Positions 1-9,400 of a DNA stretch of 64,000 nucleotides are shown here, in pieces. The stretch spans positions 1 to 64,000 of the forward strand of contig JAPLAM010000092.1 in assembly GCA_026393275.1 (NCBI GenBank), read 5' to 3'. The notes beneath the pieces are model-generated. The model did no database searches. It had not been told where the DNA came from and was given only the letters and a program-made list of their open reading frames with translations. Within the stretch, counting starts at the first letter, position 1, and every line of letters starts with the position of its first letter. The stretch is from Arthrobacter sp. (GTDB lineage: Bacteria; Actinomycetota; Actinomycetes; Actinomycetales; Micrococcaceae). The position numbers and the translations under genes were made by a program.

Positions 1-1
1 C

Positions 2-202
2 CCCACGATCGGCATCGGGGCCGGCAACGCCACCACCGGCCAGGGGCTGGTGTGGCAGGACATGGCAGGTTTGCGCGGCGGGAAGATGGCGAAGTTCGTC
101 AAGCAGTACGCGGATTTGCGGACCACCCTGGGCGACGCCGCGAAAGCCTACGGCGAGGACGTGCGCTCGGGCCACTTCCCCGGCCCGGAGCACTCCTTCT
201 AG
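2..202 (+). CDS. panB: 3-methyl-2-oxobutanoate hydroxymethyltransferase, C-terminal part
   Basis: This is the last 66 codons of ketopantoate hydroxymethyltransferase, a cytoplasmic enzyme that makes ketopantoate from 2-oxoisovalerate and methylene-tetrahydrofolate for pantothenate and CoA synthesis. The frame is already open at the window edge and reads [14 protein letters not shown], a conserved PanB segment, then VWQDMAG, and ends in FPGPEHSF, a typical PanB C-terminus. The 3' end is therefore intact and only the 5' part is missing. It converges on the yceI-like gene with 57 bases between them and no T-tailed hairpin. Confidence 0.9.
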   Translation, partial: PTIGIGAGNATTGQGLVWQDMAGLRGGKMAKFVKQYADLRTTLGDAAKAYGEDVRSGHFPGPEHSF

Positions 203-259
203 GTTGCGCCCAGGCCGCGGCAGCCTCCGGCGTCAGCCTGTGGGAGCCTGAGGGCTGCC

Positions 260-835
260 TCAGCCTGCGGCGGGCTTGGCGGCGTCGTCCACCTTGATGG
301 CGGACACCTCGAACTCCAGCGTGATCTTGTCCGACACCAGCACCCCGCCGGAGTCCAGGGCCGTGTTCCACTTGAGCCCGAAATCCTGGCGGTCGATGCG
401 GCGGGACCCCTCGAAGCCCGCGCGGAGGTTGCCCATGGGGTCCCGCTCGACGCCGATGAAGTCGATCGGAATCGAAATTTCCTTGGTGATGCCCTTGATC
501 GTCACGTCTCCGCTGACAATGAAGTGGCCTTGGTCGACCTGGTCTACCCGGCTGCTCACAAAGGTGATCTCCGGGAAGCGGGGGGCATCAAAGAAATCGT
601 TGGTCCGCAGGTGCTGGTCGCGGTCCGCGTTGCGGGTGTCAATGCTCGCGACCTTGACCGTCAACCCGACCTTCGAGCGTTCGGGGTGCTCCGCGTCCAC
701 TGTGATGAAGCCGTCGACGTCGTTAAACGCTCCGCGGACCTTGGTGACCATTGCGTGCCGGGTGGAAAAGCCGATGCGCGTATGGGCCGGGTCGAACCGC
801 CACTGTCCTGCATATTCCGGGGTGAGTTCGGCCAT
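260..835 (-). CDS. YceI family protein
   Basis: A 191-residue YceI-family protein. The family folds as a lipocalin-like barrel that binds long isoprenoid or amide lipids. Its physiological role in actinobacteria is not settled. Visible family features are the opening GQWRFDPAHTRIGFSTRHAMVTKVRGAF, here cut short as WRFDPAHTRIGFSTRHAM, the middle TNDFFDAPRFPEITF, and the DVTIKGITKEISIPIDF strand pair. No signal peptide is seen, so it is probably cytoplasmic. The start ATG has a strong ribosome site (AAGGAGGC) just upstream. It stands alone between convergent panB and the small protein gene on the same strand. Confidence 0.9.
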   Translation of the reverse strand: MAELTPEYAGQWRFDPAHTRIGFSTRHAMVTKVRGAFNDVDGFITVDAEHPERSKVGLTVKVASIDTRNADRDQHLRTNDFFDAPRFPEITFVSSRVDQVDQGHFIVSGDVTIKGITKEISIPIDFIGVERDPMGNLRAGFEGSRRIDRQDFGLKWNTALDSGGVLVSDKITLEFEVSAIKVDDAAKPAAG

Positions 836-937
836 GACATGCCTCCTTGGGTTACCGGTGGGCCCGGTAATCGGATGTTCGTAAGGTCATTCTTACCCAC
901 GGAAGTCCGCTTGGACAGGGCCCGGCCGGGCTACGTT

Positions 938-1102
938 CTAGTCGTCCTCGCCCTTGTCCCAGGCCTCGTTGCGGGCCTTGACTTTCTCGAGGGCGTGTTC
1001 GGCCTCCTCGCGGGTCTTGTAGGGGCCGATCAACTGGCTCCAGTCGGACATGGCGTCTTCCTCGATCTCGTGGGTATTGACGTTGTACCAGTACTCGGCC
1101 AT
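938..1102 (-). CDS. small SPOR-like hypothetical protein (54 aa)
   Basis: A small acidic protein beginning MAEYWYNVNTHEIEED and containing WSQLIGPYKTREEAEHALE. The GPYKTREEAE segment resembles the core of SPOR-type or methionine-aminopeptidase-neighbour small proteins common in Micrococcaceae; function unknown. The frame can be extended 14 codons upstream, but the ATG at 1102 is preferred because AAGGAG lies five bases before it and the upstream residues are low complexity. It is divergent from map, with about 120 bases between that presumably carry both promoters. Confidence 0.75.
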   Translation of the reverse strand: MAEYWYNVNTHEIEEDAMSDWSQLIGPYKTREEAEHALEKVKARNEAWDKGEDD

Positions 1103-1225
1103 CGGCTCTCCTTCGCTTCCTGGTGCTGTATTTTCGCTTTGCATTGTGCGGGCACTGATTTCCCCGGCACTGTTTCCCGGGCCCTGTTTCCCCGGGCTCT
1201 GCCCGGAGGCTTATAGAATCAATGT

Positions 1226-2104
1226 ATGCCTTCTCTTACCTCGACTGCACCCATTGGCACCCTTGTCCCGGGGGCAGTGAGCCCCCAGCTTGCCGTGCCG
1301 GCGTCGATTCCGCGACCCGAGTACGTCGGCAGGCCCGCGCCGGCCAAGTTCACCGGTTCCGAGGTCAAGTCCGCCGAGACCATCGAGAAGATCCGGATTG
1401 CCTCGCGGATCGCCGCCCAGGCCATTGTCGAGGTCGGAAAGCACATTGCTCCCGGCGTCACCACCGACCAGTTGGATAAGGTGGGCCACGAGTTCCTGCT
1501 GGACCACCAGGCATACCCCTCCACGCTCGGCTACCGCGGCTTCCCCAAGTCCCTGTGCTCCTCGCTCAACGAAGTGATCTGCCATGGCATTCCGGACAGC
1601 ACCGTGGTCCAGGACGGCGACATCCTCAACATCGACATCACGGCCTTCATCGGCGGCGTGCACGGCGACACCAACTACACCTTCCTCGTGGGCGACGTCG
1701 ACGAGGAGTCCCGTTTGCTGGTCGAACGCACCGGGGAGTCCTTGCGCCGCGCCATCCGGGCTGTGGCACCGGGCCGCGAAATCAACGTGATCGGACGGAC
1801 CATCGAGTCCTATGCCAAGCGCTTCGGCTACGGCGTCGTCCGGGACTTCACCGGCCACGGCGTCGGCGAGGCCTTCCACACCGGGCTGATCATCCCGCAC
1901 TACGACGCCGCCCCGGCTTACAACACGGTGATGGAGCCCGGCATGGTCTTCACGATCGAACCCATGCTCACGCTCGGCACCGTCGACTGGGACATGTGGG
2001 CCGACGACTGGACTGTCGTGACCCGCGACCGCAGGCGGACCGCACAGTTTGAGCACACCCTGCTGGTCACGGAGACCGGCGCCGAGGTCCTCACCCTCCC
2101 CTGA
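1226..2104 (+). CDS. map: type I methionine aminopeptidase
   Basis: Removes the initiator methionine from new proteins in the cytoplasm. The 292-residue protein has the pita-bread fold signature: metal ligands are visible as Asp in NIDITAF, Asp in HGDTNYTF, His in [10 protein letters not shown], Glu in FTIEPML and Glu in QFEHTLL. An N-terminal extension of about 40 residues rich in proline and alanine precedes the catalytic domain, as in the actinobacterial type Ic enzymes. It is followed 51 bases later by ppgK in the same direction, so the two may be co-transcribed. Confidence 0.95.
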   Translation: MPSLTSTAPIGTLVPGAVSPQLAVPASIPRPEYVGRPAPAKFTGSEVKSAETIEKIRIASRIAAQAIVEVGKHIAPGVTTDQLDKVGHEFLLDHQAYPSTLGYRGFPKSLCSSLNEVICHGIPDSTVVQDGDILNIDITAFIGGVHGDTNYTFLVGDVDEESRLLVERTGESLRRAIRAVAPGREINVIGRTIESYAKRFGYGVVRDFTGHGVGEAFHTGLIIPHYDAAPAYNTVMEPGMVFTIEPMLTLGTVDWDMWADDWTVVTRDRRRTAQFEHTLLVTETGAEVLTLP

Positions 2105-2155
2105 TTTCGCAACACCGCCCGAAGCGCCACCGCCCCTGCCACGAACGGAACCCCA

Positions 2156-2959
2156 TTGGCCAACAAGGACGAGAAGACGAAGAAGAACGCCCCGCTGATC
2201 GGCATCGACATCGGTGGCACCGGGATCAAGGGCGGAATCGTCGACCTGAAGAAGGGCAAACTGGTGGGCGACCGGGTCCGCGTGCCCACCCCCCAGCCGT
2301 CCACCCCGGAGGCTGTGGCCGGCGTCGTGGCGCAGGTCGTCGCGGAACTTTCCGGCCGGCCGGACGCTCCGCCGTCGGATTCCCCGGTGGGAGTGACCTT
2401 CCCCGGGATCATCCAGCACGGAGTGGTCCACTCGACCGCTAATGTGGACCACTCCTGGCTGAACCTCGATATCGACGCGCTGCTGACGGCCCGCCTGGGC
2501 CGTCCCGTGGAGGTCATCAACGACGCCGACGCCGCTGGCCTGGCCGAGGCGCGCTACGGAGCCGGCGAAGGCGTCCACGGCACCGTCCTGGTGATCACCC
2601 TCGGCACCGGCATCGGTTCGGCGTTCATCTTCAACGGCAAACTGGTCCCCAACGCCGAACTGGGCCACCTCGAAATCGACGGCTTCGACGCCGAGAGCAA
2701 GGCCTCCGCCGTGGCCCGTGAACGCGACGGCCTGAGCTGGGCCCAATACAGCGTGCTGCTGCAACGCTACTTCTCCCACGTGGAGTTCCTGTTCTCGCCG
2801 GAACTGTTCATCGTGGGCGGCGGCATTTCCAAGCGCGCCGATGAGTTCCTGCCGCACATGTCGCTGCGGACGCCGATCGTCCCGGCCGAACTGAAGAACG
2901 ACGCCGGCATCGTGGGCGCGGCGATCGAGGTGGCCCTCAGCCACAAGCTGGCCAAGTAG
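2156..2959 (+). CDS. ppgK: polyphosphate glucokinase
   Basis: Phosphorylates glucose with inorganic polyphosphate (often also ATP) to glucose-6-phosphate in the cytoplasm. The 267-residue ROK-fold protein shows the phosphate-binding motif LIGIDIGGTGIKGG near residue 16, NDADAAGLAEARYGAG and the second phosphate motif VITLGTGIGSA, and lacks the ROK zinc cluster, as is usual for PpgK. Length fits the family (about 260). The first usable start is TTG at 2156, because no ATG or GTG lies between the upstream stop and the conserved core. The 3' end is followed at once by a 70-bp palindromic element. Confidence 0.92.
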   Translation: MANKDEKTKKNAPLIGIDIGGTGIKGGIVDLKKGKLVGDRVRVPTPQPSTPEAVAGVVAQVVAELSGRPDAPPSDSPVGVTFPGIIQHGVVHSTANVDHSWLNLDIDALLTARLGRPVEVINDADAAGLAEARYGAGEGVHGTVLVITLGTGIGSAFIFNGKLVPNAELGHLEIDGFDAESKASAVARERDGLSWAQYSVLLQRYFSHVEFLFSPELFIVGGGISKRADEFLPHMSLRTPIVPAELKNDAGIVGAAIEVALSHKLAK

Positions 2960-2970
2960 CACCGCCGCTT

Positions 2971-3040
2971 AACCCAACTAACTCGCACTAGTTGTCGTTC
3001 TGAGAGATCAAAAGGACAACTACTGCGAGCTAGTTGGGTT
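2971..3040. repeat. 70-bp imperfect palindrome (REP-like element)
   Basis: Two 31-base arms (2971-3001 and 3010-3040) pair at 27 of 31 positions around an 8-base spacer, GAGAGATC. The arms begin AACCCAACTA and end TAGTTGGGTT. The element is AT-richer than its surroundings and sits between the convergent ppgK and nrdR genes. It could fold into a long hairpin and block read-through both ways, but no T-run follows. Its shape and intergenic position suggest a dispersed REP-like or miniature palindromic element; I saw no second copy in this window. Confidence 0.7.
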
Positions 3041-3044
3041 GGAG

Positions 3045-3084
3045 CCGGTGGTGGCCACGGCTTCCCCTCCGCTGCCACCACCGG
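3045..3084. terminator. hairpin between ppgK and nrdR
   Basis: Perfect 11-bp stem, CCGGTGGTGGC (3045-3055) with GCCACCACCGG (3074-3084), and an 18-base loop, just before the nrdR stop codon. It lies beside the 70-bp palindrome and could help terminate either convergent transcript. There is no T-run, so termination strength is uncertain. Confidence 0.45.
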
Positions 3085-3097
3085 AACTTAGATGAGC

Positions 3098-3589
3098 CTA
3101 GAGCGGGCTCTTCTGCGGGCTCTTGCCTTCCAGCCCCTTGGACTCGGCCTCGTGGCGGAGCAGGGCGATGGCGGACTCGAAGTCCTCCAGCGATTCGAAG
3201 GCCTGGTACACGCTCGCGAAGCGCAGGTAGGCTACTTCGTCGAGCCGCTGCAGGGGGTTCAGGATGGCGAGGCCCACCTCGTGGGCTTCGATTTCGGCGG
3301 CGCCGGAGGCCCGGATTGTCTCCTCGACCTCCTGCGCCAGCATGGCGAGGTCGTCTTCCGTGACCGGCCGGCCCTGGCAGGCCTTCCGCACGCCGTTGAT
3401 GACCTTACTGCGGCTGAACGGCTCGCCGACGCCGGAGCGCTTAATGACCGTCAGGCTGGTGGTTTCCACCGTGGTGAACCGGCGACCGCATCCGGGGCAC
3501 TGCCGGCGGCGCCGGATGGCGGAGCCGTCGTCGGCGATGCGGCTGTCCACCACACGCGAATCAGGGTTACGGCAGAACGGGCAATACAC
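3098..3589 (-). CDS. nrdR: transcriptional repressor NrdR
   Basis: ATP/dATP-sensing zinc-ribbon repressor of ribonucleotide reductase genes. The 163-residue protein begins [17 protein letters not shown] and has the second pair of zinc cysteines in CPGCGRRF, followed by the ATP-cone ([16 protein letters not shown] onward). Length is typical. The GTG start has a strong GGAGGA site. It stands alone, not beside nrd genes, and the region upstream holds two NrdR-like boxes, so it probably represses itself. Confidence 0.97.
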   Translation of the reverse strand: MYCPFCRNPDSRVVDSRIADDGSAIRRRRQCPGCGRRFTTVETTSLTVIKRSGVGEPFSRSKVINGVRKACQGRPVTEDDLAMLAQEVEETIRASGAAEIEAHEVGLAILNPLQRLDEVAYLRFASVYQAFESLEDFESAIALLRHEAESKGLEGKSPQKSPL

Positions 3590-3664
3590 GTCGGTTCCTC
3601 CCCTGCCGCAAGACTGGACGCACTCTCTTAAGAGCTGAGCACCGCGGATGGTGCTTCCGAAATC

Positions 3665-3717
3665 AGTTTACGACTAGATGTTGCTGAATAACAAGCCTGT
3701 AATTACTACATGTAGTG
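3665..3717 (-). promoter_or_regulatory. nrdR promoter with two NrdR-like boxes
   Basis: On the minus strand a candidate promoter has TTGTTA (3689-3694) and TAAACT (3665-3670) with an 18-base spacer. On the plus strand ACTACATGTAGTG (3705-3717; its first 12 bases are a perfect palindrome) and the weaker ACTAGATGTTGCT (3673-3685) lie exactly 32 bases apart, about three helical turns. One box falls in the promoter spacer and the other upstream of the -35. Tandem boxes a whole number of turns apart are how NrdR is known to bind. Autoregulation is inferred. Confidence 0.6.
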
Positions 3718-3749
3718 GTTGGCGGGGCCGGCAGCCGGGAAGCCGACGC

Positions 3750-5132
3750 TCAGCTCCCGGCCGGAAACCGGGCGGTGACCGCCTCGCCGTGCGCCGGCAG
3801 GTCTTCCGCCCCGGAAAGGCTGACAATGTGCCCGCTGACCTCCGCCAGCGCCGCCCGGCTGTAGTTGATCACCTGGATGGCGCGGAGGAAGGTGGTCACG
3901 TTCAACCCGGAGGAGAACGCGGCCGTTCCGCTGGTGGGCAGCACGTGGTTGGACCCCGCGCAGTAGTCGCCGAGGCTGACCGGGCTGTAGTCCCCCACGA
4001 AAATGGCGCCGGCGTTGCGGATCCGGGCGGCCACGGCGGCGGCGTCCGCCGTCATGATCTCCAGGTGTTCGGCGGCGTAGGCATCACAGGCGGCAATGCC
4101 CTGCTCGAGGTCATCGACCAGGACGACGCCGGATTGCGGGCCGGACAAAGCCTCCCGGACCCTGCCGCCGTGCTTCGTCGCGGCAGCCATGGCATCGAGT
4201 TCGCCGCGGACGGCGGCCGCGAGTTCCTCGGAATCGGTAATGAGGACCGACGCGGCTTTGGGGTCGTGCTCGGCCTGGCTGACCAGGTCGGCGGCGACCA
4301 GCTCCGGGCGTGCCGTGGCGTCGGCCAGGATTGCGATCTCGGTGGTCCCCGCCTCCGAGTCGATGCCCACCACGCCCTTGACGAGCCGTTTGGCGGTGGC
4401 CACGAAGATGTTGCCGGGCCCGGTGACGACGTCGACCGGGTCGATGCCGGCGGCCGCGCCGGATCCCGGCCCGTCGACCGGGTCGACGCCGTAGGCGAAG
4501 GCGGCGATGGCCTGGGCGCCGCCGATCGCGTAGACCTCCTCGATGCCCAGCAGGCACGCGGCCGCCAGGATGGTGGGGTGCGGCAGGCCGCCGAAGTCCT
4601 TTTGCGGCGGCGAGGCCAGGGCGATGGACTGAACCCCCGCGGCCAGCGCCGGAACCACGTTCATGATGACCGAGGAGGGGTAGACCGCCAGGCCTCCGGG
4701 GACGTAGAGCCCCACACGGGCAACCGGAACCCAGTTCTGGCTAACGACGGCGCCTTCGCCGAGTTCGACGTCGGTATCGGCCGGACGCTGCGCGTCGGCG
4801 AAGCGGCGGGCCCGGCGGATGGACTCTTCGAGGGCGGCGCGCACTGCCGGGTCCAGCCCGTCCAGGGCGGCCGCGAGGGCCTCGGCGGGAACGCGCGGGT
4901 GGGTCAGGTCGACGCCGTCGAACTTCAACGCCAGCTCGCGCAGCGCCTCGAAGCCCCGCGTGCGGACCGCCGAAATGATGTCCAGGACCTTCTGCTCGGC
5001 GTCGGCCACGGTGCCGTGCTGCGCCCGCGGGACGGCGGCGCGGAGCCCGGCGAGGGACAAGCTCTGCCCGCGCAGGTCCACGGTACGGAAAGTGAGGGCG
5101 GCGGGGGCGGGGCTGTCAGCAGTTGGGATCAC
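3750..5132 (-). CDS. hisD: histidinol dehydrogenase
   Basis: Catalyses the last two steps of histidine synthesis, oxidising L-histidinol to L-histidine with two NAD. The 460-residue protein shows [16 protein letters not shown], the nucleotide/substrate region [29 protein letters not shown], and the zinc-site region AEHLEIM with SNHVLPT further on. Length is slightly above the usual 430-440. The GTG start lacks a strong ribosome site. Other his genes are not in the window downstream (the following stretch leads to nrdR), so they may lie elsewhere. Confidence 0.95.
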   Translation of the reverse strand: MIPTADSPAPAALTFRTVDLRGQSLSLAGLRAAVPRAQHGTVADAEQKVLDIISAVRTRGFEALRELALKFDGVDLTHPRVPAEALAAALDGLDPAVRAALEESIRRARRFADAQRPADTDVELGEGAVVSQNWVPVARVGLYVPGGLAVYPSSVIMNVVPALAAGVQSIALASPPQKDFGGLPHPTILAAACLLGIEEVYAIGGAQAIAAFAYGVDPVDGPGSGAAAGIDPVDVVTGPGNIFVATAKRLVKGVVGIDSEAGTTEIAILADATARPELVAADLVSQAEHDPKAASVLITDSEELAAAVRGELDAMAAATKHGGRVREALSGPQSGVVLVDDLEQGIAACDAYAAEHLEIMTADAAAVAARIRNAGAIFVGDYSPVSLGDYCAGSNHVLPTSGTAAFSSGLNVTTFLRAIQVINYSRAALAEVSGHIVSLSGAEDLPAHGEAVTARFPAGS

Positions 5133-5209
5133 GGGTCCATTTTACGCGCCGGCGGCGGCGGGCCGGACGCTGTTACGCCGGCCCGTTCCTCAGGCGTCCG
5201 GCCCGTTCC

Positions 5210-5770
5210 TCACGCGTCCGCCCCGCTTCCTTCCTCGGGCTCCGGGCGGCTGAATACCGTGGCCAGGAAGATCGCCAGGGCGATGGCGGCGGGCCAGATG
5301 AGGAGCATCGCGTAGGCGCGCAGGGAGAAGGCGACGCCGGCGCTGACCTGCGTTGCCGGAGCGGGGCTCCACCAGCTGCCGGCGAGCATCCCGGTCCCCC
5401 ACGCCAGCAGGGCCCCCGCGGCGCCAGCGGCGACGGCCAGGACCACGGCGGCCGTTGTCAGCCGGGCGGGCCGGTTGCCGGCGGTGAAAACGCCGGACAA
5501 GCAGCCGGCCAGCAGGAACAGCCCGGCCAGGACCAGGTCCCGGGGCAGCCAGGTCCCGGGGTTGGTGCCGGCGGCCAGCGCGGGGTCGCGGGTGATGAGG
5601 TTGAGCCCGGTCGGCGCCAGGAGCCACCACAGCAGGCCCACCGGGAGCCCCGCCGCCGCGATCGCGACGGGTCCCTTCCACCCCGCAGTGCGGCCGGACC
5701 CGGCCGGACCGGCGCGCCCCGGGCCGCCGTCGTGGTGGTCAACGGAAACGGGGACCGCGGGTTGTGTCAT
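5210..5770 (-). CDS. conserved membrane protein of unknown function
   Basis: A 186-residue integral membrane protein I do not recognise with certainty. After a glycine/proline-rich N-terminus of about 30 residues there are four likely membrane spans: GPVAIAAAGLPVGLLWWLLA, LVLAGLFLLAGCLSGVF, AAVVLAVAAGAAGALLAW and MLLIWPAAIALAIFLATVF. The arrangement recalls the DUF2567 family of actinobacteria, but this is a guess. The ATG at 5770 is chosen because AAGG precedes it; a 19-codon upstream extension is open but rich in unlikely codons. It ends 77 bases before hisD, so co-transcription with hisD is possible. Confidence 0.7.
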   Translation of the reverse strand: MTQPAVPVSVDHHDGGPGRAGPAGSGRTAGWKGPVAIAAAGLPVGLLWWLLAPTGLNLITRDPALAAGTNPGTWLPRDLVLAGLFLLAGCLSGVFTAGNRPARLTTAAVVLAVAAGAAGALLAWGTGMLAGSWWSPAPATQVSAGVAFSLRAYAMLLIWPAAIALAIFLATVFSRPEPEEGSGADA

Positions 5771-5934
5771 GCAACAAACCTTAACAAAGGATCCGGGGCC
5801 GCCGGACATGACGCGGCCGGCCGTCACGTGACGGCCGGATGACCGGATAGTGCGGGCCGAATTCCGCGGCCCGGCCGCCGCCGGAATACGCTGGCAGGAA
5901 GCACCAGTCGCAGAACACCAGGAGATGAACCACA

Positions 5935-6435
5935 GTGGCCTCAGCCGAAGAAGCCTTCGAAGGAACGTTCAGGGAGATGTTCCGCCGGCACGCCGCCGGC
6001 GTCGCCATCATCACCGTGAACTACGACGGCGTCCCCTACGGTTTCACCGCCACCTCGGTGGCGTCCCTTTCGGCCAAGCCGCCGCGCTTCACGTTCAACA
6101 TGGCCCGCACTTCCAGCTCCTGGCCCGCGGTGGCCAACTCGGCATACATCGGGGTGCATATGCTCGGGCTGGAGAACCAGGGCCTGGCCGACCGGTTCGC
6201 CCGTACTCGCAACCGGTTCGAGGGCGACCACTGGGAGCTCGGCCCGCATGAGGTCCCGATCCTCAAGGACGTCTCCGGCTGGCTGATCGGCAAAATCCAG
6301 ATGCGACTCTCCTTCGAGAACAACGCCGTGGTGGTCGTCGAGGTGGTCGACGGCGCAATCGGCGGCGACGGCGTGCCGCTGCTGTACCACGGGGGCAGCT
6401 ACAGCCAGCCGGCGCCGCTCGACTACGAAATCTAG
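5935..6435 (+). CDS. flavin reductase family protein
   Basis: A 166-residue FMN-binding split-barrel protein of the flavin reductase-like family, which supplies reduced flavin to monooxygenases or acts as an NAD(P)H:flavin oxidoreductase. The opening FREMFRRHAAGVAIITVN, the flavin-contact segment YGFTATSVASLSAKPPRF, and the later GDHWELGP are typical of the family. The GTG start has GGAG nine bases upstream. It stands alone between divergent and convergent genes, so no partner monooxygenase is apparent. Substrate is unknown. Confidence 0.85.
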   Translation: MASAEEAFEGTFREMFRRHAAGVAIITVNYDGVPYGFTATSVASLSAKPPRFTFNMARTSSSWPAVANSAYIGVHMLGLENQGLADRFARTRNRFEGDHWELGPHEVPILKDVSGWLIGKIQMRLSFENNAVVVVEVVDGAIGGDGVPLLYHGGSYSQPAPLDYEI

Positions 6436-6471
6436 GCCGCCGGAGGCCATTAGAAAGGGCCGGCCGGCGGC
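6436..6471. terminator. hairpin between flavin reductase gene and dnaE
   Basis: GCCGCCGG (6436-6443) pairs perfectly with CCGGCGGC (6464-6471), with inner GGCC/GGCC pairing possible around an A-rich loop. It starts at the stop codon of the flavin reductase gene and ends in the stop codon of dnaE, the right place for a two-way terminator. No T-run. Confidence 0.5.
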
Positions 6472-9400
6472 TAGCTGTCCAGGCAGGTCGGGCCGAGCAG
6501 CACCTTGAGGTCGCCGAACAAGGACGGGCTGGGGTTGACGCGCAGATGCACGGGCAGCCCCATCACCTCCACCTTGGAGTCGCCGTGCAGATGCAGCCGC
6601 ACCTCCGACCTGCCGCGGTGGGTCTTGAGCACCTCACCGAGTTCGTTCACCACGGCTTCGGTGGCCTTGTGCGTGGGCATGGTGATCACCAGCGGCCCGT
6701 CCAGGCCTTCGCTGAGATCCGGCACGGAGAGTTCCATGCAGTTGAGGGCCACCGCACCGTCGTCGCGGCGCTGCAGCCTGCCCTTGACGACGACGATCAG
6801 GTCTTCGGCCAGCACCGAAGCGATCGGCCCGTAGACCTGGCCAAAGAACATCACTTCCACCGAGCCGCCGAGGTCCTCGATCTCGGCGCGGGCGTAGGCG
6901 TTGCCGCTGGCCTTGGCGATCCGCCGGCTGAGCGAGGTGATCATCCCGGCGATAGTGATGATGGCGCCGTCGTGCGGCCCGTCTTCGGCGATGATCGAGG
7001 TGATGGACTGGTCCGCGTGCTGGGACAGGAGCCCCTCCAGGCCCTGCAGCGGGTGGTCGGACACGTAAAGTCCCAGCATGTCGCGCTCGAAGGACAGCTT
7101 GTCCTTCTTTTCCCATTCGGGCAGTTCGGGGATCTCGATGCTCAGCGAGGCCTCCGACTCGGTGGCATCGATGCCGGCGAACAGGTCGAACTGTCCGATC
7201 GCCTCGTTGCGCTTAAGCGTGATGACGGAGTCGATGGCCTCTTCGTGGATCATGGCCAGGGCCCGGCGGTGGTGTCCGAGCGAGTCGAAGGCGCCCGCCT
7301 TGATCAGCGATTCGATGGTGCGCTTGTTGCAGACGACCGCCGGGACCTTCATCAGGTAGTCCTTGAAGGAGGTGTACGCCCCTTCGCTTTCGCGTGCGGC
7401 CACCATCGCGTCGACGGCGTTGACGCCGACGTTGCGGATGGCGCCCATGCCGAAGCGGATGTCGTTGCCGACCGGGGTGAAATTGAGCGCCGACTCGTTG
7501 ACGTCCGGCGGGAGCACCGTGATGCCCATGTGCCGGCATTCGTTGAGGTAGATCGCTGACTTGTCCTTGTCGTCGCCGACCGAGGTCAACAGGGCGGCCA
7601 TGTACTCGGGCGCGTAGTGCGCCTTCAGGTAGGCGGTCCAGTAGGAAATCACGCCGTACGCGGCCGAGTGCGCCTTGTTGAAGGCGTAGTCGGAGAAGGG
7701 CAGCAGGATGTCCCAGAGCGTCTTGACCGCTTCCATGGAGTAGCCGTTGTCCTGCATGCCCTGGGAGAAGCCGGCGAACTGTTTGTCCAGCTCGGATTTC
7801 TTTTTCTTGCCCATGGCCCGGCGCAGGATGTCGGCCTGGCCCAGGGAGTAGCCGGCGAGCTTCTGCGCCACCGCCATGACCTGCTCCTGGTACACGATCA
7901 GGCCGTAGGTTCCGCCCAGGATCTCCTTCAGGGGTTCCTCGAGCTCGGGGTGGATCGGGATGACTTCCTGGATCTTGTTCTTGCGCAGGGCGTAGTCGGT
8001 GTGGGCGTTGGCGCCCATCGGGCCCGGCCGGTACAGGGCCAGCACGGCGGAGATATCTTCGAAGTTGTCCGGCTTCATCAGCTTGAGCAGCGAACGCATC
8101 GGACCGCCGTCGAGCTGGAACACGCCCAGGGTGTCGCCCCGGGCCAGCAGTTCGTACGAGGCGGCGTCGTCGAGGGCCAGAGCCTCCAGGTCCAGGTCCT
8201 CGCCGCGGTTCATCTTGATGTTTTCCAGCGCGTCGGAAATGATCGTCAGGTTCCGCAGGCCGAGGAAGTCCATCTTGATCAGGCCGAGGCCCTCGGAGGT
8301 CGGGTAGTCGAACTGCGTGATGACCTGGCCGTCCTGGAAACGGCGCATGACCGGGATGACGTCGATGATCGGGTCGGAGGACATGATGACGCCGGCGGCA
8401 TGGACGCCCCATTGCCGCTTCAGGCCCTCAATGCCCAGGGCCGTCTCGAAGACTTTTGCCGCCTCCGGGTCCGTGGCGATCAACTGCCGGAAGTCCGCGG
8501 CCTCGCTGTAGCGCTTGGAGTCCTTGTTCTGGATGTCGGCCAGCGGGATGTCCTTGGCCATCACGGCCGGCGGCAGCGCCTTGGTGAGCTGTTCGCCCAT
8601 GCTGAACGGGTAACCCAGCACGCGCGAGGAGTCCTTGAGCGCCTGTTTGGTCTTGATGGTGCCGTAGGTGACGATCATGGCGACGCGCTCGTCGCCGTAC
8701 TTGCGCGTCACGTAGTCGATCACTTCGGAGCGTCGCCGGTCATCGAAGTCGACGTCGAAGTCAGGCATGGAAACGCGGTCCGGGTTCAGGAAGCGTTCGA
8801 AGATCAGGCCGTGGTGCAGCGGGTCCAGGTCGGTGATGCGCATCGCGTACGCGACCATGGAACCGGCGCCCGAGCCACGGCCGGGACCCACCCGGATGCC
8901 GTTGTTCTTGGCCCAGTTGATGAAGTCCGCCACCACCAGGAAGTAGCCGGGGAATCCCATCGACGTGATGACGCCCAGTTCATAGTCCGCCTGGGTGCGC
9001 ACCTTGTCCGGCACGCCGCCCGGGTAGCGGTAGGCCAGCCCGGTGGCCACTTCCTTGACCAGCCAGGAGGTTTCGTCCTCGCCCGGCGGGCAGGGGAACC
9101 GCGGCATGTAGTTGGCACCGGTGTTGAACGAGACTTCGCAGCGTTCGGCGATCAGGAGTGTGTTGTCGCAGGCGTCCGGGTGGTCGCGGAAGAGCTCCCG
9201 CATTTCCTGCGGCGACTTCAGGTAGTACCCGCTGCCGGAGAAGGCGAAACGCGAGCCGCCGCTGTCGTAGGTGGGCTCCAGCAGGGTGGATCCGGACTGG
9301 ATGGCCAGGAGGGCCTCGTGCGCCTTGGCGTCGTGCTCGTGGGTGTAGTGCAGGTCGTTGGTGGCCACCAGCGGAAGGTTCAGTTCCTTGGCCAGGCGCA

